Source: an uncultured Eubacterium sp. (lineage in GTDB: Bacteria > Bacillota > Clostridia > Lachnospirales > Lachnospiraceae). From it: DNA of 64,000 nucleotides. The DNA lies in the NCBI GenBank assembly GCA_910589595.1, contig CAJUTM010000015.1:6867-70866 (forward strand), in the 5' to 3' direction. The position numbers and the translations under genes were made by a program. Shown in pieces: positions 18,630 through 27,898 of this stretch (position 1 is its first letter; every line of letters begins with the position of its first letter). The notes under the pieces were generated by a model. That model was given only the letters and a program-made list of their open reading frames with translations, was not told the origin of the DNA and did no database searches.

Positions 18630-20000
18630 TCATCCCACACCAACCTTTTCCTCCGGATATGTTTTCAGATTCACAAAACGTCTGGAATTGAAAAACAAGG
18701 CCAGAGAAATCGGGCCGATACGGCCGATATACATTGTCACTATTATTATTATGCGTCCTGCCACCGTCAGCTCCGTCGTAAAATCACGCGTCAGGCCAAC
18801 CGTTGCTATTGCCGATATTACTTCAAACAGGCAGTCAATAAAATCCCCCGGCTGCACGATTGCCAGCGCGATAACTGCCAACAGCATAACGCCAAAGCTT
18901 ACCATAAAGATAGACAGCGCACGGCGAACCAGATTTCCATTTATCTTGCGGCCAAACATCTCCGTATCATTCCGCCCTTTGATAATACTAATTACCGTCA
19001 GTACCAGTATGGCAACCGTCGTCGTCTTAACGCCTCCTGCAGTTCCTGACGGCGAGCCGCCGATAAACATGAGCAGACAGCAAATCATCGCCGTCGCCTT
19101 GCGCAGCCCCGCCTGCGATATCGTGAGAAATCCAGCAGTTCTTGTCGTCACGGACTGAAACAGAGCCGCCTGTATTTTCTGCCACCACGGCAGATTGCCT
19201 AATGTTTCGGGATTGTTGTATTCCAGTAAGAAAATCAATAGCGCCCCGCCTGCAATCAGAGACAGTGTCATAAACAGAACCATTTTCGTATGGAGCGGAA
19301 GATGATGCGCTCCCGTAAACAGCGTGCGGCGCTTTCTCCGGCGTCGGCAGAACATATCCAGCACACTCCACCACACGGGGAAACCGATACCGCCGAGTAT
19401 AATCAGAAGCATCGTCGTTATATTAACAATAGGATTGGCCACATAGGGCGCCAGACTATCCGGCCCGAGTACGTCCATTCCGGCATTACAAAACGCCGAT
19501 ATGGCATTAAAGACCGATTTCCAAATCCCAATCCAGCCAAATTCGGGAATAAACACCGTCATATAAAGAAGAGCCCCCACACCCTCCACGATGAGAGTTC
19601 CTTTGAGAATCTTTTTTATCAGAATAACCATTCCCTGTATCGTATCCAGATTGTAGGCGTCCTGAATGAGAAGCCGCTGCTTTAAGCCAATTCTTTTGCC
19701 AAGCGCCATCAAAAAAAGCATCGTAAACGTAATGACGCCAAGCCCTCCTACCTGCGCCAACAACGCTATGACAATCTGTCCGAATACAGACCAGTGGGCA
19801 TACGTCGGAACGGTTACAAGCCCCGTCACGCAAACGGAAGTAGTCGCCGTAAAAAGCGAATCAATGAAATTCGTCATCTCGCCCGACGCCGCGGAAACAG
19901 GCAACATTAAAAGCAGGGTTCCGAATACAATCGTCCCCAGAAAGCCAAGCGCAATAATGCGCGTCGTTGTAAACTCTTTTTTCCTGCGATGACGCCTCAT
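18630..20000 (-). CDS. ktrB: Potassium uptake membrane subunit (KtrB/TrkH type)
   Basis: 456 residues with about ten hydrophobic segments forming four membrane-pore-membrane repeats. Pore loops can be seen at FTATTSVCVTGLV, NAISAFCNAGMDV, SVTTRTAGF and ISAIATVGLTRD, the last near the C-terminus. It moves K+ (possibly with Na+) into the cell. The downstream gene is its RCK regulator. Its start overlaps the end of the GGDEF gene by four bases, an odd pairing that ties a signalling protein to potassium transport. Confidence 0.93.
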   Translation of the reverse strand: MRRHRRKKEFTTTRIIALGFLGTIVFGTLLLMLPVSAASGEMTNFIDSLFTATTSVCVTGLVTVPTYAHWSVFGQIVIALLAQVGGLGVITFTMLFLMALGKRIGLKQRLLIQDAYNLDTIQGMVILIKKILKGTLIVEGVGALLYMTVFIPEFGWIGIWKSVFNAISAFCNAGMDVLGPDSLAPYVANPIVNITTMLLIILGGIGFPVWWSVLDMFCRRRRKRRTLFTGAHHLPLHTKMVLFMTLSLIAGGALLIFLLEYNNPETLGNLPWWQKIQAALFQSVTTRTAGFLTISQAGLRKATAMICCLLMFIGGSPSGTAGGVKTTTVAILVLTVISIIKGRNDTEMFGRKINGNLVRRALSIFMVSFGVMLLAVIALAIVQPGDFIDCLFEVISAIATVGLTRDFTTELTVAGRIIIIVTMYIGRIGPISLALFFNSRRFVNLKTYPEEKVGVG

Positions 20001-21136
20001 CGTATCTGCTCATCCCTTTCTCTGCCAAAATGCTGCATGACATATTTGCCGCGCCCATGAGTTTTTGCCTGATATATCGTATCGTCTGCCATCTGATATA
20101 TTTCATCAAAATGAACCGTCTCGTCGCCGATGATTATCGCCCCAATACTAATTGTCATATTAATGTTTCCATATCGGTTCGACATCTCCCTTGCTTCCTG
20201 CTGTACACGGAAACACTGGTTTGTCAGCCACTCTTCGTCCTCCATGCTGCGCACATAAACCATAAACTCGTCGCCGCCGACCCGCCCGATAATATCTGAC
20301 CCCCGAAACGTATGAATGAGAAAATCCGCAATATTTTCTAAAAAAGAATCTACGGTCTTCGCTCCAAGACCATCGTTCATTCTCTTTAAATTATCCACAT
20401 CCAGAATAAGAAGAGCCGATTGGGAATGCTGCTCTCTCGCTTTCAATACTTCGCGAACGGAATTTTCAAAGGAAAATTTATTGAGAATGCCGGTCACCGG
20501 ATCGACCATGCTCCTGCGCATATACTCACGTTTTGCATTATTATCCTTAATGCGCAGCTGTACTATCGTCAGCGCCAGCAGATAGCCGAAAAACAATCCG
20601 ATAAGAGATGAAAAAATATCACTCTCTGCCATGCGCGGCGTCTTAAAATGCAACAGCGCCATCACATATACGATTTCCACCCCTGCAAGCAGGGGAACAA
20701 GAACGCGGAAGCGGAAGACAAAGATAGCGGGAACCATTATAAAAATCAGCGGCATAAAATTAGCCGGCATATCCCTCGCCATATATACATCTATAATCAT
20801 TACCAAAAAAGCGATAACTACCACAAATATAACACAGGCAGTACTTACGACATATACGCTTATGTCCGGCTTTTTAGCATACAAAACAGAAAAAAGGGAA
20901 AAACCACAAATAACCGGAACAAACAGGAAATAGGGCACGGAAATATGCCATCCCGGAACTATCAGCGGCGTTATTAATAGCGAGAAAAATAAAAACGGGA
21001 TTAGAAACATATTAATTTTCTTCAGTAAACGCAGATTCAACCCCGCATTTTCCTCTTTGGCGTCTTCAAAATACTGCCGCCTTTCCTGATTGAACTGACG
21101 GAACATCTCTTCTGCTTTCCTTACATTTATCCGCAT
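19997..21136 (-). CDS. Membrane GGDEF protein (diguanylate cyclase-like)
   Basis: About 379 residues with six hydrophobic segments (about 40-195) followed by a GGDEF domain. The signature is intact as RVGGDEFMVYV, with DVDNLKRMNDGLG and a late ADDTIYQAKTHGRGKY, so cyclic-di-GMP synthesis is likely. I take the ATG at 21136 (AGGAATAGT before it). The frame stays open to 21190, but that extension (RFFAINRSE) is just translation of a dispersed repeat that also precedes the gene at 25.7 kb. It overlaps ktrB by four bases. Confidence 0.85.
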   Translation of the reverse strand: MRINVRKAEEMFRQFNQERRQYFEDAKEENAGLNLRLLKKINMFLIPFLFFSLLITPLIVPGWHISVPYFLFVPVICGFSLFSVLYAKKPDISVYVVSTACVIFVVVIAFLVMIIDVYMARDMPANFMPLIFIMVPAIFVFRFRVLVPLLAGVEIVYVMALLHFKTPRMAESDIFSSLIGLFFGYLLALTIVQLRIKDNNAKREYMRRSMVDPVTGILNKFSFENSVREVLKAREQHSQSALLILDVDNLKRMNDGLGAKTVDSFLENIADFLIHTFRGSDIIGRVGGDEFMVYVRSMEDEEWLTNQCFRVQQEAREMSNRYGNINMTISIGAIIIGDETVHFDEIYQMADDTIYQAKTHGRGKYVMQHFGRERDEQIR

Positions 21137-21148
21137 ACTATTCCTCAT

Positions 21149-21203
21149 TTCTGAGCGATTTATCGCGAAGAACCGCACGAGAAAACTCAAAGAGTTTCTC
21201 GTG
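21149..21203. repeat. Dispersed intergenic repeat, copy 1
   Basis: About 40 bases (plus strand CTGAGCGATTTATCGCGAAG, then AACCGCACGAGAAAAC) followed by a small hairpin. It is almost identical to the copy at 25710-25764. Both lie immediately upstream of a minus-strand gene and downstream of hairpins ending the previous gene. Confidence 0.7.
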
Positions 21204-21279
21204 TCGGAACAAAGCTATTTGTTTTCGCCCAGAAACAAATAGCTTTGTGAAAAATCAGCGCATCAGCGTGATTTTTCAC
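21176..21279. repeat. Three consecutive perfect hairpins between MATE and GGDEF genes
   Basis: Stems at 21176-21203 (CACGAGAAA.../...TTTCTCGTG), 21209-21248 (16-base arms ACAAAGCTATTTGTTT / AAACAAATAGCTTTGT) and 21247-21279 (GTGAAAAATCA / TGATTTTTCAC). They directly follow the MATE stop on the minus strand. At least one probably ends transcription, but no long T run follows any of them on that strand. Confidence 0.65.
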
Positions 21280-21280
21280 G

Positions 21281-22657
21281 TTATTCTCCATTCTGTGCAA
21301 AATATTTCCGATACGAGACAACCATCAGCAGAATAGATAGGGCAACGGCAAAATAATCCGTAACCGGCTGTGCCAAAACCAACGTCTGCGCCGTATGAAA
21401 TAACTGGTGGAAGAGAAACAGCACCGGAATAAAAAGAAGTCCCTGACGGCTGATTGACAAAATAAGGGACGGCACCGCTGCTCCCATCGACTGGATTGCA
21501 TTAATCATAACAAACAAAACACCCAATACCGGCCCCGAAAGAATGAACATACGGGCAAACTGCATACCGTAACCGAAAGCTTCCTCGTCCGTCAGAAAGG
21601 CGTTTACCATCGGGCCCGCTCCGGCATAGCAAATCACCGTCATCACTACGCTGAGCGAGACTGCCAGTATAAGCGAAAAACGCAACACACCAAAAAACCG
21701 TTTTTTATTGCCGGCTCCGAAATTGTATCCGAGAAGCGGCTGAATACCGGTTCCCACTCCGATTAACAGCATGACGGCAACCATATTGACTTTCATCGCC
21801 ACGCCCAATCCGGCAACTGCCAGTTTGCCGTAGCCGGACATCAGATTATTTATAATAACATTGGATGTACTCATCAAAATACTATTCAGGGACGCCGGAA
21901 TACCGATTGCCATAACGCCTTTGGCGATTCCGCCCCGTATACGGTAATACTGGGGATTGATGGAAAGCATTGATTTTCCTGAAAGATAATGCCACAGATA
22001 AAACAGGGCGCTCAATATATTACCAATCACCGTGGCAACTGCCGCGCCGGCTACGTTCCAGCCAAAACCCAAAATCATAATCGGGTCGAGAATGATATTG
22101 GCAACATTACCTAAAATCATTCCCATCATCGCCTTATTTGCTTTTCCCTCTGCCCGCAAAATATTACTAAACGAATTGCTCACGATTAGAAATGGTACGC
22201 CGATTGCCACAATCCGCAAATATTCTTTGACATAGCCAACTGTCTCGGCTCCTACCTTTTCCGGTCTCGCGCCAATCATCACGCTGACAGGGCCCACGGC
22301 AAACAAAATAATCAGCATACCAATCACACCGATGACCGCTCCCGTCCAAAAACAGAACGAACAGGTATATTTGGCGTCTTTTTCCCTCCCCTGCCCGAGC
22401 AGACGGGAAATCAGGGAAGTACCGCCGATACCAAACAGCATACCCACGGCCATAAAAAACAGAAATGCCGGCGTCGCCAGTGAAACTGCCGCCACCATAG
22501 CGTCATTATTCGTCTGTCCGATAAAAAATGTATCTGCCAGATTGTATACCAGTACCATCAGCATACTGATAACCGAGGGAATGATATTAACAAATACCGC
22601 TTTCTGGATAGGTGCATTTTCAAATATTTCTACTGTCTTTTCACTATTCTTACTCAT
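21281..22657 (-). CDS. MATE family multidrug efflux transporter
   Basis: 458 residues, twelve predicted membrane helices in two MatE halves. Family features include NLADTFFIGQ near the N-terminus, PAFLFFMAVGMLFGIGG, the NIILDPIMILGFGWNVAGAA segment, and the second-half GVGTGIQPLLGYNFGA. It exports cationic drugs or metabolites using a Na+ or H+ gradient. It lies 18 bases after prfA on the same strand, so it can be read through from that operon. Confidence 0.92.
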   Translation of the reverse strand: MSKNSEKTVEIFENAPIQKAVFVNIIPSVISMLMVLVYNLADTFFIGQTNNDAMVAAVSLATPAFLFFMAVGMLFGIGGTSLISRLLGQGREKDAKYTCSFCFWTGAVIGVIGMLIILFAVGPVSVMIGARPEKVGAETVGYVKEYLRIVAIGVPFLIVSNSFSNILRAEGKANKAMMGMILGNVANIILDPIMILGFGWNVAGAAVATVIGNILSALFYLWHYLSGKSMLSINPQYYRIRGGIAKGVMAIGIPASLNSILMSTSNVIINNLMSGYGKLAVAGLGVAMKVNMVAVMLLIGVGTGIQPLLGYNFGAGNKKRFFGVLRFSLILAVSLSVVMTVICYAGAGPMVNAFLTDEEAFGYGMQFARMFILSGPVLGVLFVMINAIQSMGAAVPSLILSISRQGLLFIPVLFLFHQLFHTAQTLVLAQPVTDYFAVALSILLMVVSYRKYFAQNGE

Positions 22658-22675
22658 CTTATTTTGTATCCTCCG

Positions 22676-23746
22676 TTAGTCAGACATCTTTGCCAATTTT
22701 GCCGCCTGATCAGCGGCAATCAGACTGTCTAACACTTCATTTAAATCTCCATCAATAATTGAATCCAGCTTGTGCAGCGTCAGTTTGATTCGGTGATCGG
22801 TCACCCGCCCCTGCGGATAATTATACGTCCGTATTTTCTCGGAGCGGTCTCCCGTTCCTATCTGGCTGCGCCGCGCTTCCGCTTCTGCGTCATGCGCTTT
22901 TGCACACTCCAGTTCATACAGACGGGCACGCAGCACTTTCAGTGCCTTATCCTTATTCTTTAACTGGGATTTCTCATCCTGACAGGAAATGACAATACCG
23001 GTCGGTATATGAGTCAAACGCACTGCCGAATCGGTCGTATTGACACATTGTCCACCGTTTCCGGAGGCCCGAAATACGTCAAACTTACAATCGTTCATAT
23101 CAATATCGACTTCCACATCTTCCACTTCCGGCATAATGGCAACCGTAGCCGTCGAAGTGTGAATGCGGCCGCCGGATTCAGTCGCCGGAATCCGCTGTAC
23201 ACGGTGAACGCCGCTCTCATATTTCAATTTGGAATAAGCCCCGAGGCCGTTTATCATAAATACAATTTCCTTAAATCCGCCAATTCCGTTTTCATTGGAA
23301 TTCATTGTATCAATCTTCCAGCGGTTGCCCTCGGCAAATTTGCAGTACATGCGGTACAAGTCCGCCGCAAACAGAGCAGCTTCGTCGCCTCCCGCCCCCG
23401 CACGGATTTCCACAATTACATTTTTATCGTCGTTCGGGTCTTTCGGCAGTAACAATATCCGCAGTTCCTGTTCGATTACCTCCACACTGCTTCTGCACTC
23501 GTTCAGTTCCTCTTTTGCCAGCTCGCGCATCTCCTCGTCCGTTTCTTCTTCCAACATTGACAGACTGTCTTCTATGCCCTCTTTTTTCTCTTTATATTCT
23601 TTATATTTCGCGACAATCGGCTCCAGTTCCGATTGTTCTCTCATCAAACGCTGATATTTTTTCTGGTCGTTCAATACATCCGGCTCACTTAATTCATTTA
23701 ATACCTCTTCATAGCGAAGCAGTGTATCTTCCAGCTTATCAAACAT
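22676..23746 (-). CDS. prfA: Peptide chain release factor 1
   Basis: Terminates translation at UAA and UAG. The protein of about 356 residues starts at the ATG at 23746 (MFDKLEDTLLRYEEVL), preceded by GGAGGAATAAG; an upstream in-frame ATG at 23776 lies inside prmC and is not needed. It has the codon-reading loop (RIPATESGGR), the catalytic GGQ in FRASGNGGQCVNTTDSAVRL, the SQIGTGDRSEKIRTYNYPQG element and a C-terminal coil. It begins one base after the prmC stop, and PrmC methylates this very GGQ, so the order is functionally sensible. Confidence 0.96.
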   Translation of the reverse strand: MFDKLEDTLLRYEEVLNELSEPDVLNDQKKYQRLMREQSELEPIVAKYKEYKEKKEGIEDSLSMLEEETDEEMRELAKEELNECRSSVEVIEQELRILLLPKDPNDDKNVIVEIRAGAGGDEAALFAADLYRMYCKFAEGNRWKIDTMNSNENGIGGFKEIVFMINGLGAYSKLKYESGVHRVQRIPATESGGRIHTSTATVAIMPEVEDVEVDIDMNDCKFDVFRASGNGGQCVNTTDSAVRLTHIPTGIVISCQDEKSQLKNKDKALKVLRARLYELECAKAHDAEAEARRSQIGTGDRSEKIRTYNYPQGRVTDHRIKLTLHKLDSIIDGDLNEVLDSLIAADQAAKLAKMSD

Positions 23747-23747
23747 C

Positions 23748-24581
23748 TTATTCCTCCATTCTGCGGCCTGTGACAATTCTATCCAGTCCTGCCAAATCTT
23801 TTTTTATCTCCACATCCGTATATCCTGAGTGTTCCATATAAGAACGGACAGCTTTCCCCTGATTATACCCCGTCTCAAAACAAAGCCGTCCTCCGAACTG
23901 CAGATACCGACTACTCTCTCCGATAATGCGATAATAAAAATGTAATCCGTCTTCCGCGCCGTCCAGAGCCGCAAGCGGCTCATAGTCTCTGACTTCCGGC
24001 ATTAACCGCCCGATTTCCGCAGTTGGAATATACGGTGGATTGGCAACGATTACATCATATGTACTTTCTATATTTTCAAACAAATCGCCCTGCACAAACA
24101 AAACATCCGCCTGATTCTTATGTGCATTTTCCCGCGCAACGCGCAATGCCGCTTGCGACAAATCTGCCAGCGTTACTGAGCGGCAGCCGCCCAATACTGC
24201 CAGACTAATACCGATACAGCCAGAACCCGTGCACAAATCCAACACGTCTTTTCCCCGCACATACGGAAGCGCTTCTTCTACCAGACACTCCGTATCCTGC
24301 CTCGGAATCAGTACATTCTCGTCCACATAGAACGGCAGTCCCATAAATTCCGTTTCATTGGTAATGTACTCCAAAGGCCTGCGCGTCATACGCAGTTCCA
24401 GTACATGCCCGTATTCTGTCAGCCAGCCGTCTTCCGCTTCTTCCTCCGCCCGCAAAAAAAACGAGCTCTTTGTCATTCCCGTAACATGGGCAAACAGATA
24501 CCACGCATTGACTTTTGCCTCCGGTATATCCGCCTGCTGCAGCCGTCTTTCGCCGTCAACGAGCATTTCCCGTATTGTCAT
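23748..24581 (-). CDS. prmC: Release factor glutamine methyltransferase
   Basis: 277 residues. It methylates the Gln of the GGQ motif of release factors using SAM. The N-terminal helical domain is followed by the class I methyltransferase fold: VLDLCTGSGCIGISLA binds SAM, and the VANPPYIPTAEI motif marks an amide-nitrogen methyltransferase. It overlaps the upstream DUF1385 gene by four bases and is followed at once by prfA. Confidence 0.95.
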   Translation of the reverse strand: MTIREMLVDGERRLQQADIPEAKVNAWYLFAHVTGMTKSSFFLRAEEEAEDGWLTEYGHVLELRMTRRPLEYITNETEFMGLPFYVDENVLIPRQDTECLVEEALPYVRGKDVLDLCTGSGCIGISLAVLGGCRSVTLADLSQAALRVARENAHKNQADVLFVQGDLFENIESTYDVIVANPPYIPTAEIGRLMPEVRDYEPLAALDGAEDGLHFYYRIIGESSRYLQFGGRLCFETGYNQGKAVRSYMEHSGYTDVEIKKDLAGLDRIVTGRRMEE

Positions 24582-25696
24582 TGTTCTCCATCCTCAAAAT
24601 ATTCATCGATTTTTTCAAGAATTTCTTTCTCTTCTTCCTCGATTTCGTCAATGTCCAGAATTTCTATATCCCCGCCGTTCTCCTCTGCCTCCACGGCGCT
24701 CTCTTCCTTTTTTTCTTCTTCCTTATCCTGTACTTCCGCCGGCGCCTCCTTATCCGTTACCGGCGCTTCCTGTGCGTCGTCCATATGCGCAATGAATTCT
24801 TTCCAGTCAAACACCGCCTCTACCGACGCAATCGCCACTTCTATCATGTCGTCTGTCGGCTCTGCCGTTGTCAGCCCCTGCAGCATAAGTCCCGGCTTAC
24901 TGAGAACATTTATGACGGCGTTGTCATGGCTTCCCGCAAAGCGGATAAACTCATACGCCAATCCGGCTATAACCGGAATGAGAAGAATACGCAGCAACAT
25001 GCGCAGCCATACGTTGCCGACGACAATGAACATAAAGAACAGTATACTGACAAACATTACGATAAGCAGGAAACTGGTTCCACAGCGCTTATGTACCGTC
25101 GTCTGTTTCCTCACATTCGCTACCGTTAAATCTTCCCCGTTCTCTACACAATTAATGCATTTATGCTCTGCACCGTGATACATAAAAACTCTTTTTATAT
25201 CTTTCATAAGAGAAATCAGTTTCACATATACAACAAACAGAATGACACGCAGGACGCCCTCTATGAGCCCCCGTAACTGCGGGGAGGGAATCGGTTTCTT
25301 TAACGCTTCCGAGAGCAGAAAAGGCCCGACCACGAAAATGCCGATTGCCAATATGATTGCCAACATCAAAATGAGTCCCATTATCAGGCTGTCTTTCACA
25401 TCTTCTTTCTTTCCGTTATTCTTCTGTTCTCCCTTTTTTTGTTCCTCTTCGTCCTCATAAAAAGAAGTCGAATAATTCAATGTCTTCATACCGGTCTTTA
25501 GCGATTCGATAAACGTCACGACACCGCGGATAACCGGCAAATTTGCTGCTTTGCTTTGGTCGCGGAGGCTTCTGCACGTTTCCTTTTTGACTTCTATCTC
25601 TCCGTCCGGTTTACGCACAGCTACGGAATATTCTTTTTGATTTTTCATCATTATACCTTCCAGTACAGCCTGACCACCAATTCCTGAATATTTCAT
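24578..25696 (-). CDS. DUF1385 (YqhQ-like) membrane protein
   Basis: 372 residues. GIGGQAVLEGIMMKNQ at the N-terminus and MYHGAEHKCINCVE in the middle are signature motifs of the DUF1385 family. There are about four membrane helices (near 105-128, 145-165, 205-228 and 230-250) and a very acidic Glu-rich tail (about 310-372). Function is not established. Position between rpmE and prmC-prfA is typical in clostridia, and its stop overlaps the prmC start. Confidence 0.9.
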   Translation of the reverse strand: MKYSGIGGQAVLEGIMMKNQKEYSVAVRKPDGEIEVKKETCRSLRDQSKAANLPVIRGVVTFIESLKTGMKTLNYSTSFYEDEEEQKKGEQKNNGKKEDVKDSLIMGLILMLAIILAIGIFVVGPFLLSEALKKPIPSPQLRGLIEGVLRVILFVVYVKLISLMKDIKRVFMYHGAEHKCINCVENGEDLTVANVRKQTTVHKRCGTSFLLIVMFVSILFFMFIVVGNVWLRMLLRILLIPVIAGLAYEFIRFAGSHDNAVINVLSKPGLMLQGLTTAEPTDDMIEVAIASVEAVFDWKEFIAHMDDAQEAPVTDKEAPAEVQDKEEEKKEESAVEAEENGGDIEILDIDEIEEEEKEILEKIDEYFEDGEQ

Positions 25697-25709
25697 GCGA
25701 ATCCCCCCA

Positions 25710-25764
25710 TTCTGAGCGATTTATCACGAAGAACCGCACGCGAAAACCCGAAACGTTTCCCGCG
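25710..25764. repeat. Dispersed intergenic repeat, copy 2
   Basis: Plus strand TCTGAGCGATTTATCACGAA then GAACCGCACGCGAAAAC, followed by a GC-rich imperfect hairpin. It is near-identical to 21149-21203 and lies in the leader of the DUF1385 gene. Translating either copy on the minus strand gives an RFF.INRSE peptide, which explains falsely long N-termini. Confidence 0.7.
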
Positions 25765-25776
25765 GCGACTCCTGCG

Positions 25777-25807
25777 AAAAAAGGGCAAAGCCACGTTGAC
25801 TTTGCCC
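25777..25807 (-). terminator. Terminator of rpmE
   Basis: Stem GGGCAAAG / CTTTGCCC, followed on the minus strand by a run of six T, 15 bases after the rpmE stop. Confidence 0.85.
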
Positions 25808-25821
25808 ATGTTCTCAACAAA

Positions 25822-26022
25822 TTATTTTAAGCCATATTTACGATTGAACTTATCAATCGCACCACGGGCTGCAACCGATTTCTGCTGTCCCGTATAGAAT
25901 GGATGACACTTGGAACAAACCTCAACGTGAATTTCCTCTTTCGTTGACCCTGTCGTAAATGTGTTACCACAGTTGCAGACAACTTTTGCCTGATAATATT
26001 CCGGATGAATTCCCTCTCTCAT
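25822..26022 (-). CDS. rpmE: Ribosomal protein bL31, zinc-binding form
   Basis: 66 residues: MREGIHPEYYQAKVVCNCGN, then GSTKEEIHVEVCSKCHPFYTG. The CxC and CxxC cysteines bind zinc, so this is the C+ form used when zinc is available. A GGTGAAAGAAAC ribosome site precedes the ATG. It is followed by its own terminator, and rho lies upstream on the same strand. Confidence 0.95.
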   Translation of the reverse strand: MREGIHPEYYQAKVVCNCGNTFTTGSTKEEIHVEVCSKCHPFYTGQQKSVAARGAIDKFNRKYGLK

Positions 26023-26150
26023 GTTTCTTTCACCTCACTACTTATATTTTCCTTATCTCTTATCTACAAATGAGAAACAAGTTTCCTGCTCAAAAACTGC
26101 TTGCTCATTGTATCATGTAATCTTCTCAAATGCAAGTATTTTTTTACAAT

Positions 26151-27728
26151 TTACAAATGCATCTTTTTTACCGTTTCAATAAATTCTTTATTTGACTTCG
26201 TCCGCTTAAACAGATTTAATATCTGCTCCAACGCCTGTTCTGATTTCATTCCTCCCAAGGCGCGGCGCACTTTGAGCACTGCCTCCTGCTCCTCTTCATT
26301 CAGCAGAAGATCTTCCCGCCGTGTGCTTGATTTCTGAATATCCATCGCCGGAAAAATGCGTCTCTCCGACAAGCTCCTGTCCAGTACCAGTTCCATGTTG
26401 CCGGTTCCCTTAAATTCTTCAAACACCACATCGTCCATACGGCTTCCGGTATCGACAAGAGCCGTCGCCAAAATCGTCAGACTGCCGCCCTCCCGCATAT
26501 TGCGCGCGGCGCCAAAAAACTTTTTCGGCATGTGTAATGCCGCCGGATCCAAACCGCCGGAAAGAGTCCTTCCGCTCGGCGTCACCGTCAGGTTGTAGGC
26601 GCGGGCCAGACGGGTAATGCTGTCCAGCAGTATCGTGACGTCCTCTCCGCTCTCTACCAGACGCTTGGCGCGCTCAATCACCATTTCCGAAACACGCTTG
26701 TGATTCTCCGGCAATTCATCAAACGTAGAATAGATAACTTCTACTTTTTTCCCCTCAATTGATTCTTTAATGTCCGTCACTTCCTCCGGACGCTCGTCAA
26801 TCAGAAGAATAATCAGGTTCATCTTCGGATAGTTTTGTGTGATGGCCTTTGCCACCTGCTTCAGCAGCGTCGTCTTGCCGGTCTTCGGCTGCGACACAAT
26901 CATACCGCGCTGTCCCTTGCCGATTGGCGATATCAAATCCAGCATACGCATGGATACTCCCGCGCCGGGGGTCTCCAAGTGCAGTCTGCTGTCCGGAAAT
27001 ACCGGAGTCAAATCTTCAAATCGCTTTCGCGAATATAAATAGGACGGCGAACGCCCGTTGACTTTTTTCATATACAGCAATGCGCTGAACTTTTCATTGG
27101 CTGTCTTTATGCGCAGATTTCCCTCTACAATATCACCGGAACGCAGTCCGAAACGCCGTATAAACTGCGGCGCCACATAGACGTCGTTCTCCCCCGGAAG
27201 GAAGTTGTCGCAGCGGATAAAACCAAATCCCTCCTGCATAATTTCCAAAATGCCCTTTTTTGTCACTCCACTGTCAATGTCCTTGATTTCTTTTGGATGT
27301 ACATCGGCAATCTGACGGTCTTTGACAATCGAAATCAGACCATCACTGCCATCGTGATATCGCTGCTTATGATTCAGATTGTAATAATAATTCGTATTCT
27401 GCGCCACATTATTCGTATGCGCGGGAGCCTCATAATCCCGCTTTCTTTCTCTTTCTTTTCCTCTTTCCATATTGCGCGGCTTTTCTCTTATTCTCTCGTT
27501 TTCCCGATTTTTTGTGCGCTCACTATCCCAGCTTTTTTCCCGCGGCCTCGCTTTCTCATTATCCTTTTTCCAATCGCTGCTCTTCTCATTTTCTTTCTTA
27601 TTTTCCGTCTGTAAAACTTCTGCAATTCTGGCCGCTAACTCCGGCTTTCTCAAAGCTGTAATCCCTTTTATTCCTTTTTCTTTGGCAAATTCCCGCAATT
27701 CCGCCAATGTCATTTTCGTCAAATCCAT
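26151..27728 (-). CDS. rho: Transcription termination factor Rho
   Basis: Hexameric RNA helicase that ends transcription. 525 residues: Rho_N domain (MTLAELREFAKEKGIKGITA), then a 75-residue highly charged Arg/Glu/Lys insert (about 43-118) typical of Gram-positive Rho, the cold-shock-like RNA-binding domain (GILEIMQEGFGFIRCDNFLPG), Walker A VSQPKTGKTTLLKQVA, LIDERPEEVTDI, Walker B VTILLDSITRLARAYN and the RNA loop region GGLDPAALHMPKKFFGAARN. rpmE follows about 130 bases on. Confidence 0.96.
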   Translation of the reverse strand: MDLTKMTLAELREFAKEKGIKGITALRKPELAARIAEVLQTENKKENEKSSDWKKDNEKARPREKSWDSERTKNRENERIREKPRNMERGKERERKRDYEAPAHTNNVAQNTNYYYNLNHKQRYHDGSDGLISIVKDRQIADVHPKEIKDIDSGVTKKGILEIMQEGFGFIRCDNFLPGENDVYVAPQFIRRFGLRSGDIVEGNLRIKTANEKFSALLYMKKVNGRSPSYLYSRKRFEDLTPVFPDSRLHLETPGAGVSMRMLDLISPIGKGQRGMIVSQPKTGKTTLLKQVAKAITQNYPKMNLIILLIDERPEEVTDIKESIEGKKVEVIYSTFDELPENHKRVSEMVIERAKRLVESGEDVTILLDSITRLARAYNLTVTPSGRTLSGGLDPAALHMPKKFFGAARNMREGGSLTILATALVDTGSRMDDVVFEEFKGTGNMELVLDRSLSERRIFPAMDIQKSSTRREDLLLNEEEQEAVLKVRRALGGMKSEQALEQILNLFKRTKSNKEFIETVKKMHL

Positions 27729-27898
27729 CGTTTTCTTCCTTTCTAATAAAACCTCTTATATCCTGTAATCACACCTGTGGGAAAATCGGATTATACTCGC
27801 TCGATTAAAGATAATAACAGATTCTTCTGTATAGAGATACAAACTATTGTACTGTATTATAACGTATAAAAGGAGCTCTTGCAAGCCCCTTTTCCTCA

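Noticed and set aside
19997..21190. Longer GGDEF protein starting at 21190
   Set aside because: The extra residues translate a dispersed intergenic repeat; the ATG at 21136 has its own AGGA.
24405..25178. Plus-strand frames of 204-257 codons opposite the DUF1385 gene
   Set aside because: Ser/Phe/Arg-rich antisense of a Glu/Lys-rich tail; the minus-strand protein has clear family motifs.
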